Shown here in pieces: positions 28,051 to 36,933 of a stretch of 64,000 nucleotides of DNA (position 1 is the stretch's first letter; every line of letters begins with the position of its first letter). Position numbers and translations under genes: made by a program. The stretch is from NCBI GenBank assembly GCA_045602025.1, contig JAZSAT010000046.1, positions 1 through 64,000 on the forward strand. Reading direction: 5' to 3'. A model generated the notes under the pieces. It did not search any database and was not told the origin of the DNA. It saw nothing but the letters and a program-made list of their open reading frames with translations. The DNA is from RGIG5579 sp045602025 (GTDB lineage Bacteria; Bacillota; Clostridia; Oscillospirales; SIG627).

Positions 28051-28926
28051 TTAAGAAAGGTCTATCCACAGAGCGGGTCTTGTGGAAATATAAAGTTCAG
28101 TTACTTTGTGGAAGGCACCCTCATAGAGATCACCGTCATCAGCGATCAATGCTGCCATATCCTGCTGAAAGCTGGGAGAACGCAACCACCAAGCAGTATT
28201 GTTAAAGGGATCGGAATAAGCAAAATGTAATTTCGCTGTTTCGGTAGCGGAAGTCTTTCTGGCAAGATTATCTTCAAAATAACGGTCAGCTTCCTCAATG
28301 GAAAGAAGGAAAACCTGGTCGAGCGTATCGTTGCCACCCTCGGTGCCATATTTGGGATTATCGTCATTTTTTACATAAGTTATAGGAATGATCCATTTTT
28401 CTTCTTCAGTAAAGCAATCCTTAATAAATCCGTCATTCAACCAGCTGCGAATAAAGCATTCCTCCCAAGTAATGGGAACCGCTTTCTTGTGGTAGCGAAC
28501 ACATTCGATCGCATATTTGGTAAGAAGAAGAAGTCTGCCATCTTCTTTTTTGTCAAGAACAATCCATTCAACAGGTTCTTTACCGTTGTTGTAGTTATCG
28601 TCCTGATCAAAATGACCAAAAATAACAGTATCTCCAACCTTTGCATCGTGAATGGAATTATAAAACTCCTCACCGTAAAGAGATGTATAAAGCTCTTTTC
28701 TTTTTTTCTCTGCATCAGATCCCTTGGCAGTTCTTAACGCAGCAATGCCCTCTTTTTTATCTCCGCTGTCAAGAATCTCCATCGCTTCTTCATATGTATA
28801 TGTTTTTTCAATATACTCAGGATCATCATTATTAAGAAAATGGAACAGCAAAAAAACGCCGCCTGTAACTACAGCAAGCCCTACTATTACAGAGACTGCA
28901 ATAATTGCAATTTTCTTTTTACTCAT
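28051..28926 (-). CDS. Membrane-anchored protein with DUF6273-like domain
   Basis: A 291-residue protein of unknown function. One N-terminal transmembrane helix (about residues 5-28) is followed by a short linker and an extracytoplasmic domain. That domain has the features of the DUF6273 group: VGDTVIFGHFDQD, PVEWIVLDKKEDGRLLLL, WEECFIRSWLN, WWLRSPS and a C-terminal RPALWIDL. This domain recalls the formylglycine-generating/C-type lectin-like fold used in cell-surface proteins of gut clostridia. No catalytic cysteines are evident. ATG follows AAAGGGG. It stands alone. Confidence 0.75.
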   Translation of the reverse strand: MSKKKIAIIAVSVIVGLAVVTGGVFLLFHFLNNDDPEYIEKTYTYEEAMEILDSGDKKEGIAALRTAKGSDAEKKRKELYTSLYGEEFYNSIHDAKVGDTVIFGHFDQDDNYNNGKEPVEWIVLDKKEDGRLLLLTKYAIECVRYHKKAVPITWEECFIRSWLNDGFIKDCFTEEEKWIIPITYVKNDDNPKYGTEGGNDTLDQVFLLSIEEADRYFEDNLARKTSATETAKLHFAYSDPFNNTAWWLRSPSFQQDMAALIADDGDLYEGAFHKVTELYISTRPALWIDLS

Positions 28927-28997
28927 ATATACACCCCTTTCTTTGCATCATTATAAATTAAAACTGAATTTTTAGTATGAATTTTTTGTAAATTCCA

Positions 28998-29029
28998 AAA
29001 AAAATCCACCCGTTTGGGTGGATTTTTTT
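28998..29029 (-). terminator. Terminator after gdhA
   Basis: AAAATCCACCC/GGGTGGATTTT hairpin with T runs at both ends. It lies 28 nt beyond the gdhA stop and could also act on the opposite strand. Confidence 0.8.
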
Positions 29030-29056
29030 AGTGTTTTTATACAATTTTTTTAAAAA

Positions 29057-30406
29057 TCAGACAACACCTTGGCTCATCATTGCTTCCGCAACCTTCTTGA
29101 AGCCTGCAATATTAGCTCCGGCAACCAAGTTGTATCCAAGGCCGTACTGCTCTGCTGCTGCAGCAGAAGAATCGTGAATGTCCTTCATAATCTGCTTCAG
29201 CTTTGCATCAACTTCATCAGCAGTCCAACTGTAACGCTCGGAGTTCTGGCACATTTCGAGACCGGAAACTGCAACACCGCCTGCATTTACTGCCTTGGAA
29301 GGAGCAACAACCTTTACATTCTCCTGAAGATACTTCAAGGTATCATTGGGAGTAGGCATATTTGAAACCTCAAAATAGTATTTGGTTCCGTTAGCAACGA
29401 TCTTTTCTGCATCCTCCTGAAGAACCTCATTCTGCGTTGCGCAAGGCATAGCAATATCGCACTTTACGCCCCAAGGCTTTTCACCGGGGAAGAAGGTAGC
29501 ATTGGGGAATGCTTTTACATAGTCTTCAACCTGACCGTGTCTGGAGGAACGGATCTCAAGAAGCTTATCAAGCTTTTCTTCGGTGGTAACACCGTCGGGA
29601 TCATAAACATAACCGGAACGGCCGGAAATGGTTACAACCTTTGCACCGAGCTCAGCAGCTTTCTTGCAAACGCCCCATGTTACATTACCGTAACCGGAGC
29701 AGCAAATTGTTTTACCCTTAATGCTATCGCCAAAACGCTTCAGAACTTCAAGTCCGTAGTAGATCGCGCCGTAACCGGTAGCTTCGGGACGAATAAGGCT
29801 TCCGCCGTAGCTAAGACCCTTACCGGTCAAAACACCGTTTTCAAAGGAACCGCGGATTCTCTTATACTGACCATAAAGGAAGCCGATCTCTCTTGCTCCA
29901 ACACCGATATCGCCGGCGGGAACGTCAATGTCACAACCAATGTAGCGGTAAAGTTCGGTCATAAAGCTCTGGCAGAAACGCATGATCTCATTGTCGCTCT
30001 TACCCTTAGGATCAAAGTCAGAACCACCTTTTGCACCGCCTAAAGGAAGGGTGGTAAGGCTATTCTTAAAGGTCTGCTCAAAGCCCAAGAATTTCAGCAT
30101 ACCGCTGTAAACAGTGGGATGGAAGCGAAGTCCTCCCTTGTAAGGACCGATCGCAGAGTTAAATTGGATACGGTAGCCGCGGTTTACACGGATCTTACCT
30201 TCGTCATCAAGCCACGGTACTCTGAAAATAAACTGTCTCTCAGGCTCAACAAGTCTTTCAAGCAAGGCAAATTCTTCATACTCGGGGTGCTTATCGATCA
30301 CTTTTTCAAGAGAGTGAAGAACTTCTTCAACTGTCTGAACAAATTCAGGTTCAGCAGCATTTTTCTTTTTTACATCTTCCAAGACTCTTTCAATATACGC
30401 GTTCAT
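29057..30406 (-). CDS. gdhA: Glutamate dehydrogenase (NADP-type)
   Basis: Interconverts 2-oxoglutarate plus ammonia and glutamate. The product is 449 residues, the normal length for hexameric bacterial GDH. Motifs are GPYKGGLRFHPTVY, LTTLPLGGAKGGSDFDPKGKSD with the catalytic Lys region, DVPAGDIGVGAREIGFLYGQYK and the nucleotide-binding CSGYGNVTWG. The close match to E. coli/Clostridium GdhA suggests the NADP-dependent, ammonia-assimilating form. I start it at ATG 30406 behind GAGGAAG rather than at an upstream ATG lacking a ribosome site. It is a single-gene transcript with its own promoter and terminator. Confidence 0.95.
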   Translation of the reverse strand: MNAYIERVLEDVKKKNAAEPEFVQTVEEVLHSLEKVIDKHPEYEEFALLERLVEPERQFIFRVPWLDDEGKIRVNRGYRIQFNSAIGPYKGGLRFHPTVYSGMLKFLGFEQTFKNSLTTLPLGGAKGGSDFDPKGKSDNEIMRFCQSFMTELYRYIGCDIDVPAGDIGVGAREIGFLYGQYKRIRGSFENGVLTGKGLSYGGSLIRPEATGYGAIYYGLEVLKRFGDSIKGKTICCSGYGNVTWGVCKKAAELGAKVVTISGRSGYVYDPDGVTTEEKLDKLLEIRSSRHGQVEDYVKAFPNATFFPGEKPWGVKCDIAMPCATQNEVLQEDAEKIVANGTKYYFEVSNMPTPNDTLKYLQENVKVVAPSKAVNAGGVAVSGLEMCQNSERYSWTADEVDAKLKQIMKDIHDSSAAAAEQYGLGYNLVAGANIAGFKKVAEAMMSQGVV

Positions 30407-30441
30407 CTTTCTTCCTCGTTTCATAAAAAATAATTTCATTC

Positions 30442-30470
30442 ATTATAGCAAAAGTACTAAATTATGTCAA
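30442..30470 (-). promoter_or_regulatory. Promoter of gdhA
   Basis: Minus strand TTGACA, 17-nt spacer, TATAAT, about 35 nt before the gdhA start. The A/T-rich stretch from 30471 to 30646 upstream holds no gene, hairpin or repeat that I can recognise. Confidence 0.85.
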
Positions 30471-30646
30471 GAACAAAAAAGCTTTAATTCTGATTTTTTT
30501 TAACTAAAAAATAAGTTTTCGCTAATTATATTTATTATTTTTTTGATTTTCTAAATTATTTTCATCAAAATCATTGTATTTTTCGATGAAATGAATATTG
30601 GCTTTCTGTAAAACAAAAGCAAAACGACGATTATTTTCAGAATCTC

Positions 30647-30675
30647 TTGAAGTAAGAAAGATTTTTCGTTATAAT
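30647..30675 (+). promoter_or_regulatory. Promoter of tcdA and the ABC-F gene
   Basis: TTGAAG, 17-nt spacer, TATAAT. The predicted transcription start falls at about 30682, which makes an ATG at 30684 unlikely and supports the start at 30711. Confidence 0.78.
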
Positions 30676-30710
30676 ATCAGCATATGAAAACAAATGATTC
30701 AGGTGAAAAA

Positions 30711-31436
30711 ATGAATTCCTTTTACGAAAGAACACAAGCATTACTTGGAAAAAACAGTGTAGAACAACTGAAAGAATCTCATGTTTTGGTTTTTGGTTTA
30801 GGCGGGGTTGGCGGACATGCAACAGAAACTCTTTGCCGCGCAGGTATTGGCGCGCTCTCTTTAGTTGATTTTGAAACATACGATCTTTCCAACTGCAACC
30901 GTCAGATCTTCGCAACACAAAACACCATTGGTAAAGAAAAAACCGAAGCTGCAAAAGAGAGACTTCTATCCATTAACCCTGAATGTAAAATTACTACATA
31001 TTCCCTCTTTTTTTGCAAGGATGAAGCACCGATGGAATTGTTTGAGAATGTCGATTACATTTTAGATGCAATTGACACAGTTTCTTCCAAAATGCTTATT
31101 ATTGAAATCGCAAAGAAATTAAACATTCCCGTTATTTCCTGTATGGGAACCGGCAACAAGTTAGATCCTACCGCCTTCCGTATCAGCGACATCAAAAAAA
31201 CAAAGGTTTGTCCTTTGGCAAGAGTGGTTCGAAATGAATGTAAAAAGCGCGGTATCCAAAACCTGAAGGTTCTTTACTCAGAGGAAGTGCCGACCAAGGC
31301 TTTTGTTGATACAGAATCCAAACGGAACGCCCCGGGAAGCGTCAGTTTTGTACCCGGTGTTGCCGGTATGATTATGGCAGGAGAAATTGTAAAGGATTTA
31401 ATAAAAACATGTTTATCATCGGAACAGACAAATTAA
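30711..31436 (+). CDS. tcdA: tRNA threonylcarbamoyladenosine dehydratase
   Basis: A ThiF/E1-like ATP-dependent enzyme that cyclises t6A37 to ct6A in tRNA. It is 241 residues from ATG 30711. The Rossmann start HVLVFGLGGVGGHATETLCRAG, the DFETYDLSNCNRQ adenylation segment, the DAIDTVSSK segment and SFVPGVAGMIMAGE near the end are typical of TcdA (CsdL). An earlier ATG at 30684 sits on the predicted transcription start with no ribosome site; AGGTGAAAAA precedes 30711. Its 3' end overlaps the ABC-F gene by 28 nt, so the two are coupled. Confidence 0.92.
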   Translation: MNSFYERTQALLGKNSVEQLKESHVLVFGLGGVGGHATETLCRAGIGALSLVDFETYDLSNCNRQIFATQNTIGKEKTEAAKERLLSINPECKITTYSLFFCKDEAPMELFENVDYILDAIDTVSSKMLIIEIAKKLNIPVISCMGTGNKLDPTAFRISDIKKTKVCPLARVVRNECKKRGIQNLKVLYSEEVPTKAFVDTESKRNAPGSVSFVPGVAGMIMAGEIVKDLIKTCLSSEQTN

Positions 31437-33286
31437 GTGTTTCTTTTGGTGAAAAAGTTCTTTTGGATCAAGTCTCTTTTTCAGTTAATCAAGGAGAAAA
31501 AGTCAGTATCGTCGGCGTAAACGGAGCAGGAAAAAGTACGCTGATGCGGCTTCTATACAGCAAAGACCTACCATACACAGGCAACATCTTTGTTGCAAAA
31601 GGAAAAACCATCGGGCACCTGGAGCAGCAAAGCCGTATTGATCCCGAGATGACCGTTTATGATGCTGCACTTTCTGTATTCAAAACACTTTCAAAAGACG
31701 AAGAACGCCTTGAGATCCTCTCACAGGAATTAAAAGAAAACTACAGTGAAGAGAAAATCCGACAATTTACATCTCTTCAGCAAAAATTCGAAAGAGAAGG
31801 TGGCTACGAGTACAAAAGCCGTGCACGCGGAACCTTGATCAGTATGGGCTTTGAAGAAGAAAAGCTTAGCCTTAAGATCTCTGCTCTATCCGGAGGTCAA
31901 AAAACAATTCTTCAGTTATCACTTTTAATTCTTGAGGAGCCTGATATCCTTCTTTTAGACGAGCCTACTAACCACCTGGATATCAAGGCTTTGGAATGGC
32001 TCGAAGAAAGACTGAAAAAAATCAAAAGCACCGTACTTTTGATTTCTCATGACCGCTTGTTTTTAGACAGAGTAACGAATAAAACGCTCGAGATTGAAAA
32101 CACACATGCCAAGCTTTACTCAGTTCCCTACACAAAGTACCGTGAACAAAAAAAGATAGAGCGCGAAATTCAGGACCGACATTACAAAAACCAACAAAAA
32201 GAAATCAGTCGGATCGAAGCCTTCATTGCGCAGCAAAAAAAATGGAACCGAGAGCGAAACATCATTGCCGCAGAATCCAGAATGAAGGCTCTTGACCGTA
32301 TGGTTAAGGTGGAAAAAACAGAAGCGCTTCCCGATTCCCTTACCTTTCGTTTTTCCAGTTCATTGGAATCCGGCGAGGATGTTATCAGTGCGAAAAACTT
32401 AAGCAAAGCTTACGGCAATACAAAGCTATTCACCGATCTTTCCTTTGAAATCAAAAAACGGGACCGATATGTTATCATTGGTGCCAACGGAAGCGGAAAA
32501 TCCACTCTTCTTCAGATCCTTGCAGGAAATCTTTCTCCTGACAGCGGGAGCTTCCGCTTTGGTTACAATGTCCGCATGGGATATTATGATCAGTATCAAC
32601 ATCTGAATGAGAACAGTACTGTTTTAGAAGAGATCTGGAGTGAAAGTGAACTGAACCACACGGAAATCAGGAATCTTTTGGCAACTTTTCTTTTCAAGGG
32701 CGATGATGTCTTCAAGGAAACCTCTGTTTTGTCCGGTGGAGAAAGAGCCAGACTTGTTCTTGCAAAATTAATGCAGAAAAAAGTAAATCTTTTGCTGCTT
32801 GATGAACCAACGAACCACTTGGATATCGAATCAAGAGAAGCACTTGAAGATGCAATTTTAGCCTTCGAAGGAACGGTGATTGCTGTTTCTCACGACCGTT
32901 ATTTCATCCAAAAAATCGCAACGCGACTCCTCTCTTTCGGCGGAAACGGAAATACCTTTGAATATAACGGTAAATACGAAGATTATAAAGAATACTTATT
33001 TAAAAGCGATACCCAAACACAAAAAGCTGTTTCAGAAAAGAATTCAGGAAAAAACGATTGGGAGATCAAAAAGAAACAGAAGCAAGAGGAGCGAAAACGT
33101 CTTTCTCGCATAAAAAAAATCGAAGAAGAGATTGAAAGCAGCGAAAACAGGATCCGTGAAATTGATAAAGAAGCGGAAAATGTGTCGACAGACTATGTCG
33201 CTCTCCAAGCTTTGTATGAAGAAAAAAACGCGCTGGAAGAAAAATGCATTCTTCTATTAGAGGAATGGGAAAATTTAGATTCATAA
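31409..33286 (+). CDS. ABC-F family ATPase
   Basis: A 625-residue soluble protein with two ABC ATPase domains and no membrane segment. Domain 1 has GVNGAGKST, LSGGQK and LLLDEPTNHLDI; domain 2 has GANGSGKST, LSGGERARL and LLLDEPTNHLDIES. A charged linker of about 70 residues lies between them, and a basic coiled-coil tail (about 540-625) follows. ABC-F proteins act on the ribosome as translation factors or antibiotic-protection factors. The generic linker and housekeeping neighbour tcdA suggest a YfmR/YdiF-type cellular factor rather than a resistance protein, but I cannot exclude the latter. It overlaps tcdA by 28 nt. Confidence 0.92.
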   Translation: MFIIGTDKLSVSFGEKVLLDQVSFSVNQGEKVSIVGVNGAGKSTLMRLLYSKDLPYTGNIFVAKGKTIGHLEQQSRIDPEMTVYDAALSVFKTLSKDEERLEILSQELKENYSEEKIRQFTSLQQKFEREGGYEYKSRARGTLISMGFEEEKLSLKISALSGGQKTILQLSLLILEEPDILLLDEPTNHLDIKALEWLEERLKKIKSTVLLISHDRLFLDRVTNKTLEIENTHAKLYSVPYTKYREQKKIEREIQDRHYKNQQKEISRIEAFIAQQKKWNRERNIIAAESRMKALDRMVKVEKTEALPDSLTFRFSSSLESGEDVISAKNLSKAYGNTKLFTDLSFEIKKRDRYVIIGANGSGKSTLLQILAGNLSPDSGSFRFGYNVRMGYYDQYQHLNENSTVLEEIWSESELNHTEIRNLLATFLFKGDDVFKETSVLSGGERARLVLAKLMQKKVNLLLLDEPTNHLDIESREALEDAILAFEGTVIAVSHDRYFIQKIATRLLSFGGNGNTFEYNGKYEDYKEYLFKSDTQTQKAVSEKNSGKNDWEIKKKQKQEERKRLSRIKKIEEEIESSENRIREIDKEAENVSTDYVALQALYEEKNALEEKCILLLEEWENLDS

Positions 33287-33296
33287 AAACATAAAA

Positions 33297-33345
33297 TACA
33301 CTGCCAACGAATACATTTAAGTGAATTGTATTAGGAGGCAGTGTA
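33297..33345 (+). promoter_or_regulatory. Hairpin covering the RBS of the DUF4830-type gene
   Basis: TACACTGCC (33297-33305) is an exact complement of GGCAGTGTA (33337-33345), and AATACA (33310-33315) pairs with TGTATT (33327-33332). The outer stem contains part of the GGAGG site and the A of the start codon; the rest of the site lies in the internal loop. Folding would hide the ribosome site. There is no T run after it, so it is not a normal terminator. Confidence 0.6.
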
Positions 33346-33851
33346 TGTTTATTTATTCTGTAAAAGGTCAAAATTTAAAAGTTGTTTTTTCAATCGTTGC
33401 TTCAGTTTTAGCCATTGTTTTCGTTTTTGTATTGGTACCGCCAAATCAAAGCTTAATGGATTCTGACACTTTACCAGTCGGAAAGAAAATTGATGGGAGC
33501 GGTTTTAAAAACATTTCTACAAATGAAGAGCGAATTTCCTTTTTAAAAAAGTACGGTTGGGAAACAGAACCGGAAGCAAGAGAAGTCATCGACATAACAA
33601 TTCCAATTCATTTCGACCCGATTTATGAAAAGTACAATCAATTACAACTGGATGAAGGCCTTGATCTAAAAAAATATCGAGGAAAAACAGTAAAGAAATA
33701 TACTTATCTTGTTACAAATTATGAATACGACGGCATTGTTCTTGCAAATCTTCTCATTTACAATAATAATGTAATCGGAGGCGACATCTGTTCAGCCGCT
33801 GTCGATGGCTTTCTACATGGTTTTACCAAAGGAAATGATTTCCTGACTTGA
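33345..33851 (+). CDS. DUF4830-type membrane-anchored protein
   Basis: A 168-residue protein of unknown function, started at ATG 33345 behind AGGAGG; an upstream ATG at 33321 lacks a site. One N-terminal transmembrane helix (about residues 10-30) is followed by an extracytoplasmic domain. That domain has the pattern of the clostridial DUF4830 family: SxxERIxFLKKYGWE, FDPIYEKYNQLQ, GLDLKKYRGKTVKKYTY and IGGDICSAAVDGFLHG. Family members are often spread through sporulating clostridia, but no function is established. Translation may be gated by the hairpin that covers its ribosome site. Confidence 0.78.
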   Translation: MFIYSVKGQNLKVVFSIVASVLAIVFVFVLVPPNQSLMDSDTLPVGKKIDGSGFKNISTNEERISFLKKYGWETEPEAREVIDITIPIHFDPIYEKYNQLQLDEGLDLKKYRGKTVKKYTYLVTNYEYDGIVLANLLIYNNNVIGGDICSAAVDGFLHGFTKGNDFLT

Positions 33852-33898
33852 ACCGAACCTTTATGAAATACTAAATAAAAAAAGAAAGTGTAACTCAA

Positions 33899-34009
33899 GT
33901 GGTAAAACTTCAAAGATTTTTCGTTTCGTTCTTTATCGGGCTCATCAGTGCAACCATTATGGGATTTTTCCTCGTTCTTATTTTAAAAAGCATTGAAAGC
34001 ATTCTATAA
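33899..34009 (+). CDS. Possible 36-residue membrane peptide
   Basis: An open frame from GTG 33899 to TAA 34007-34009 encodes a short peptide. It has a basic N-terminus, one hydrophobic helix (about residues 7-29, FFVSFFIGLISATIMGFFLV) and a polar tail. It lies 47 nt after the DUF4830-type gene and just before a terminator, so it would be co-transcribed. The start is a GTG with only a weak AAAGAAAG upstream, so the call is tentative. Confidence 0.4.
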   Translation: MVKLQRFFVSFFIGLISATIMGFFLVLILKSIESIL

Positions 34010-34010
34010 A

Positions 34011-34040
34011 ATGACCGCGTTTGAAATCAAACGCGGTCAT
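34011..34040. terminator. Bidirectional terminator
   Basis: ATGACCGCGTTTGA/TCAAACGCGGTCAT hairpin with T-rich sequence on the plus side and A-rich on the other, between the converging small gene and the P-type ATPase gene. Confidence 0.8.
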
Positions 34041-34044
34041 AATT

Positions 34045-36690
34045 TTATTTACTGATCTTTCTTTGAATCAATTTCACAAGCTCAACCAGCGGAATGATCA
34101 AAATAGAAAGGCCAAGGCCGATTGCATATTCATCAAATCCAATTACACTAAACTCAAAGAGTTTTGCAAGAAAAGGAATCTCAATTACAGCAGTGGTGAG
34201 AAGCAAAGCAACTGCACCGGCAAGCCAAAGCCACTTATTCTGCTTCTTCATAGAGAAAATGGATCCTCTGCGAGAACGAAGGTTAAAGGACTGGAAGATC
34301 TCCGACATGGAAAGTGTCAAAAATGCCATCGTAGTACCGTGTTCAGCACCGCCCATCTTTTTACCGATAAAGTAAGCAATCAGCGTTAGAATTGCAACAA
34401 ATGCACCCTGATAGAAGATATCGAAGCCAACGCCACCTGCGAAAATGCCTTCCTTGGAATTGCGGGGCTTCTTTTTCATAGAATCAGGTTCGCCGTGCTC
34501 CATACCGAGAGCAAGGGCGGGAAGACTGTCGGTAATCAGGTTGATCCAAAGAAGATGTACGGGATGAAGCAAAGTAAAGCCAACCATAGAGGCAACAAAA
34601 ACACCGATTACTTCACTGAGGTTGGAGGAAAGAAGGAACTGGATTGCTTTCTGAATATTGGCGTAAATTTTTCTGCCTTCTTCTACTGCGGCAACAATGG
34701 TTGCAAAGTTATCATCCGCAAGGATCATATCGGCAACATTTTTTGTTACATCAGTACCTGTAATACCCATGCCGATACCGATGTCGGCTGTCTTGATACT
34801 AGGTGCGTCATTAACACCGTCGCCGGTCATGGCAGTTACCATACCTTTTCTCTTCCAAGCGGCAACGATACGGACCTTATGCTCGGGCTGAACACGGGCA
34901 TAAACGCTGTATTTTTCGACAAAATCATCCAGTTCTTCATCAGACATACTGTCGAGGTCGGAACCACGAACTGCCTGAGATGCATCCACAAGGATTCCAA
35001 GCTCCTTGCCGATTGCAACTGCAGTATCAATGTGGTCACCGGTAATCATTACAACGCGAATGCTGGCTTCTCTGCAAGCATCAACAGCAGCTTTTACTTC
35101 GGGACGGACAGGGTCGATCATACCGCAAAGTCCGAGGAAAACAAGATCCTTTTCAAGAGTTTCGGAATCTTCTTTTTCAGGTTTTGCTTCGAGGTTTTGA
35201 TAAGCACAAGCAAGCACACGCAGTGCCTGATCTGCCATTTTTTTGTTTTCTGCAAGGATTTCCGATCTCTTTTCCTCAGTCAAGGGCAAGATACCGTCTT
35301 CCGACAAATAGCTTGTACATCTGCGCAAAAGCTCATCGGGAGCACCTTTTGTAAACTGCAAAAACTCTTTTCCTGCGGCATGAACCGTAGTCATCATCTT
35401 TCTGCCCGAATCAAAAGGAACTTCAGCAACACGGGGATATTTTTCTTTCAGTTCGTTTTTATCATAACCGGACTGGAAAGCAAAGTTAACCAAGGCACAC
35501 TCAGTAGGCTCACCGATCGCAGTGCCCTTTTCCAGGTCATACTCAGCATCGGAAGCAAGTGCCATGCCACGCGCAAGAAGGGATTCATCAACAGAATAGG
35601 ACTTAACAACGGTCATCTTATTCTGAGTTAAGGTACCGGTTTTATCGGAACAAATTACCTGAGCACAGCCAAGAGTTTCTACAGCAGTCAATTTACGGAT
35701 AACTGCTTTTCTCTTAGACATTTTTGTGACACCGATGGAAAGCACGATAGTAACAACCGCAGCAAGTCCTTCGGGAATCGCTGCAACAGCAAGGCTGATA
35801 GCTGCCATAAAGGATTCAAGGATCGTCTCAAGTCCGAAACGAGCACTGTCGGGACTGAAAATGGAGCGGAAAATACCCACTGCAAAAATAATAACACTGA
35901 TACCAAGAACAAGCCAAGTGAGAATTTTGGAAAGGTCGGAAAGCTTTCTCTGCAAAGGGGTCTCTTCATCCTTTGCCTGTGTCAGCGCGCCTGCGATCTT
36001 ACCCATCTCCGTATCCATACCAATACCGCAAACAACCGCTTTACCTCTGCCGTAAACCACTGTGCTACCCATATAACACATATTCTTACGGTCGCCGAGA
36101 GGAATGCTGTCTGTTTCGGAAACAAGAACATGATCAACCTTATCAACAGGAACGGATTCACCGGTCAAAGCAGCTTCTTCGATTTTTAGAGAAGCGGATT
36201 CCAAAATACGGCAGTCAGCCGGAACAGAATCTCCGGCTTCAAGAAGGATTACATCGCCGGGGACAAGATCTTCGCTCTTAACGCTGGTCATTTTGCCGTC
36301 ACGAAGAACCCGTGAGGTAGCTGCGGTCATCGTTTTCAAAGCTTCGATCGCCTGTTCTGCTTTGCTTTCCTGAACAACGCCGAGTACAGCATTCAAAACA
36401 ACAACGAACAGAATAATAAATACCTCCGCAAAGGATTCATTATGATCATACATAGCATTGTTGATGACGGTGGTAATTGCCGAAATGGTTGCAGCGGCGA
36501 GAAGAACCAAGATCATTGGGTTCATCAGTTCTTTGATAAACTTCTGAAAAATGGTTTCCTTTTTGCCTTCAGCAAGCTTATTCTTGCCATACTTTTCCTG
36601 TCTCGACGAGACTTCAGTCGAGGAGAGGCCTTCGGAAGAAGTTTTCAGATCTTCAAGGACCTCTTTTGATTCCTTCAAAAATGCGCTCAT
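34045..36690 (-). CDS. P-type cation ATPase (Ca2+/Mn2+ type)
   Basis: An 881-residue P2-type ion pump. The actuator motif LTGES, the phosphorylation site CSDKTGTLTQNKMT, the TM4 motif IPEGLAA, the ATP-site KGAPDELL, and TGDGVNDAPS are all intact. The C-terminal six-helix region ends near residue 875. Sequence type is SERCA/PMR1-like calcium ATPase. The gene sits behind a yybP-ykoY RNA, which responds to Mn2+ and controls Mn2+-exporting P-type ATPases in lactococci, so manganese efflux is the likely role, with calcium as the alternative. I start it at ATG 36690 behind GAAAGGAA; a longer frame would run through the riboswitch terminator. Confidence 0.93.
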   Translation of the reverse strand: MSAFLKESKEVLEDLKTSSEGLSSTEVSSRQEKYGKNKLAEGKKETIFQKFIKELMNPMILVLLAAATISAITTVINNAMYDHNESFAEVFIILFVVVLNAVLGVVQESKAEQAIEALKTMTAATSRVLRDGKMTSVKSEDLVPGDVILLEAGDSVPADCRILESASLKIEEAALTGESVPVDKVDHVLVSETDSIPLGDRKNMCYMGSTVVYGRGKAVVCGIGMDTEMGKIAGALTQAKDEETPLQRKLSDLSKILTWLVLGISVIIFAVGIFRSIFSPDSARFGLETILESFMAAISLAVAAIPEGLAAVVTIVLSIGVTKMSKRKAVIRKLTAVETLGCAQVICSDKTGTLTQNKMTVVKSYSVDESLLARGMALASDAEYDLEKGTAIGEPTECALVNFAFQSGYDKNELKEKYPRVAEVPFDSGRKMMTTVHAAGKEFLQFTKGAPDELLRRCTSYLSEDGILPLTEEKRSEILAENKKMADQALRVLACAYQNLEAKPEKEDSETLEKDLVFLGLCGMIDPVRPEVKAAVDACREASIRVVMITGDHIDTAVAIGKELGILVDASQAVRGSDLDSMSDEELDDFVEKYSVYARVQPEHKVRIVAAWKRKGMVTAMTGDGVNDAPSIKTADIGIGMGITGTDVTKNVADMILADDNFATIVAAVEEGRKIYANIQKAIQFLLSSNLSEVIGVFVASMVGFTLLHPVHLLWINLITDSLPALALGMEHGEPDSMKKKPRNSKEGIFAGGVGFDIFYQGAFVAILTLIAYFIGKKMGGAEHGTTMAFLTLSMSEIFQSFNLRSRRGSIFSMKKQNKWLWLAGAVALLLTTAVIEIPFLAKLFEFSVIGFDEYAIGLGLSILIIPLVELVKLIQRKISK

Positions 36691-36713
36691 ACTTTTGATA
36701 TTCCTTTCAAAAA

Positions 36714-36857
36714 TAAAAAACTCGGTACCACTGTACCGAGAAATACTCATGTACAAGTGATCCTGCACAAGAGTCTGGTTATTTAAGATATGCCAAACCT
36801 TAACAGGTCGGAATGTTGACAGATCACGCTTTCGCGCTAACTACTCCCTCTTTGAGA
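36714..36857 (-). promoter_or_regulatory. yybP-ykoY (Mn2+) riboswitch
   Basis: The minus-strand leader between promoter and ATPase gene has the family signatures. These are GAGGGAGTAG at its 5' end, a GCGCGAAAGCG hairpin, GTCAACATTC, GTTTGGCAT, and AACCAGACTC closing the junction. A terminator hairpin (CTCGGTAC/GTACCGAG plus a T run, 36714-36740) follows. Mn2+ binding is expected to favour read-through into the pump gene. Confidence 0.85.
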
Positions 36858-36860
36858 GAA

Positions 36861-36889
36861 TTATAACAAAGAAGAGATTCTTTGTCAAG
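36861..36889 (-). promoter_or_regulatory. Promoter of the P-type ATPase leader
   Basis: Minus strand TTGACA, 17-nt spacer, TATAAT. Transcription would begin at the 5' edge of the yybP-ykoY leader. Confidence 0.85.
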
Positions 36890-36894
36890 AAAAA

Positions 36895-36924
36895 GAAATC
36901 GCAGAAAAACTGCGATTTCTTTTC
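36895..36924 (-). terminator. Terminator after rsmG
   Basis: GAAATCGCAG/CTGCGATTTC hairpin with T runs, just past the rsmG stop, ending the mnmE-mnmG-rsmG transcript. Confidence 0.82.
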
Positions 36925-36933
36925 CAAACTACA

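Noticed and set aside
30684..30710. Nine-codon earlier start of tcdA
   Set aside because: It would begin at the predicted transcription start without a ribosome site.
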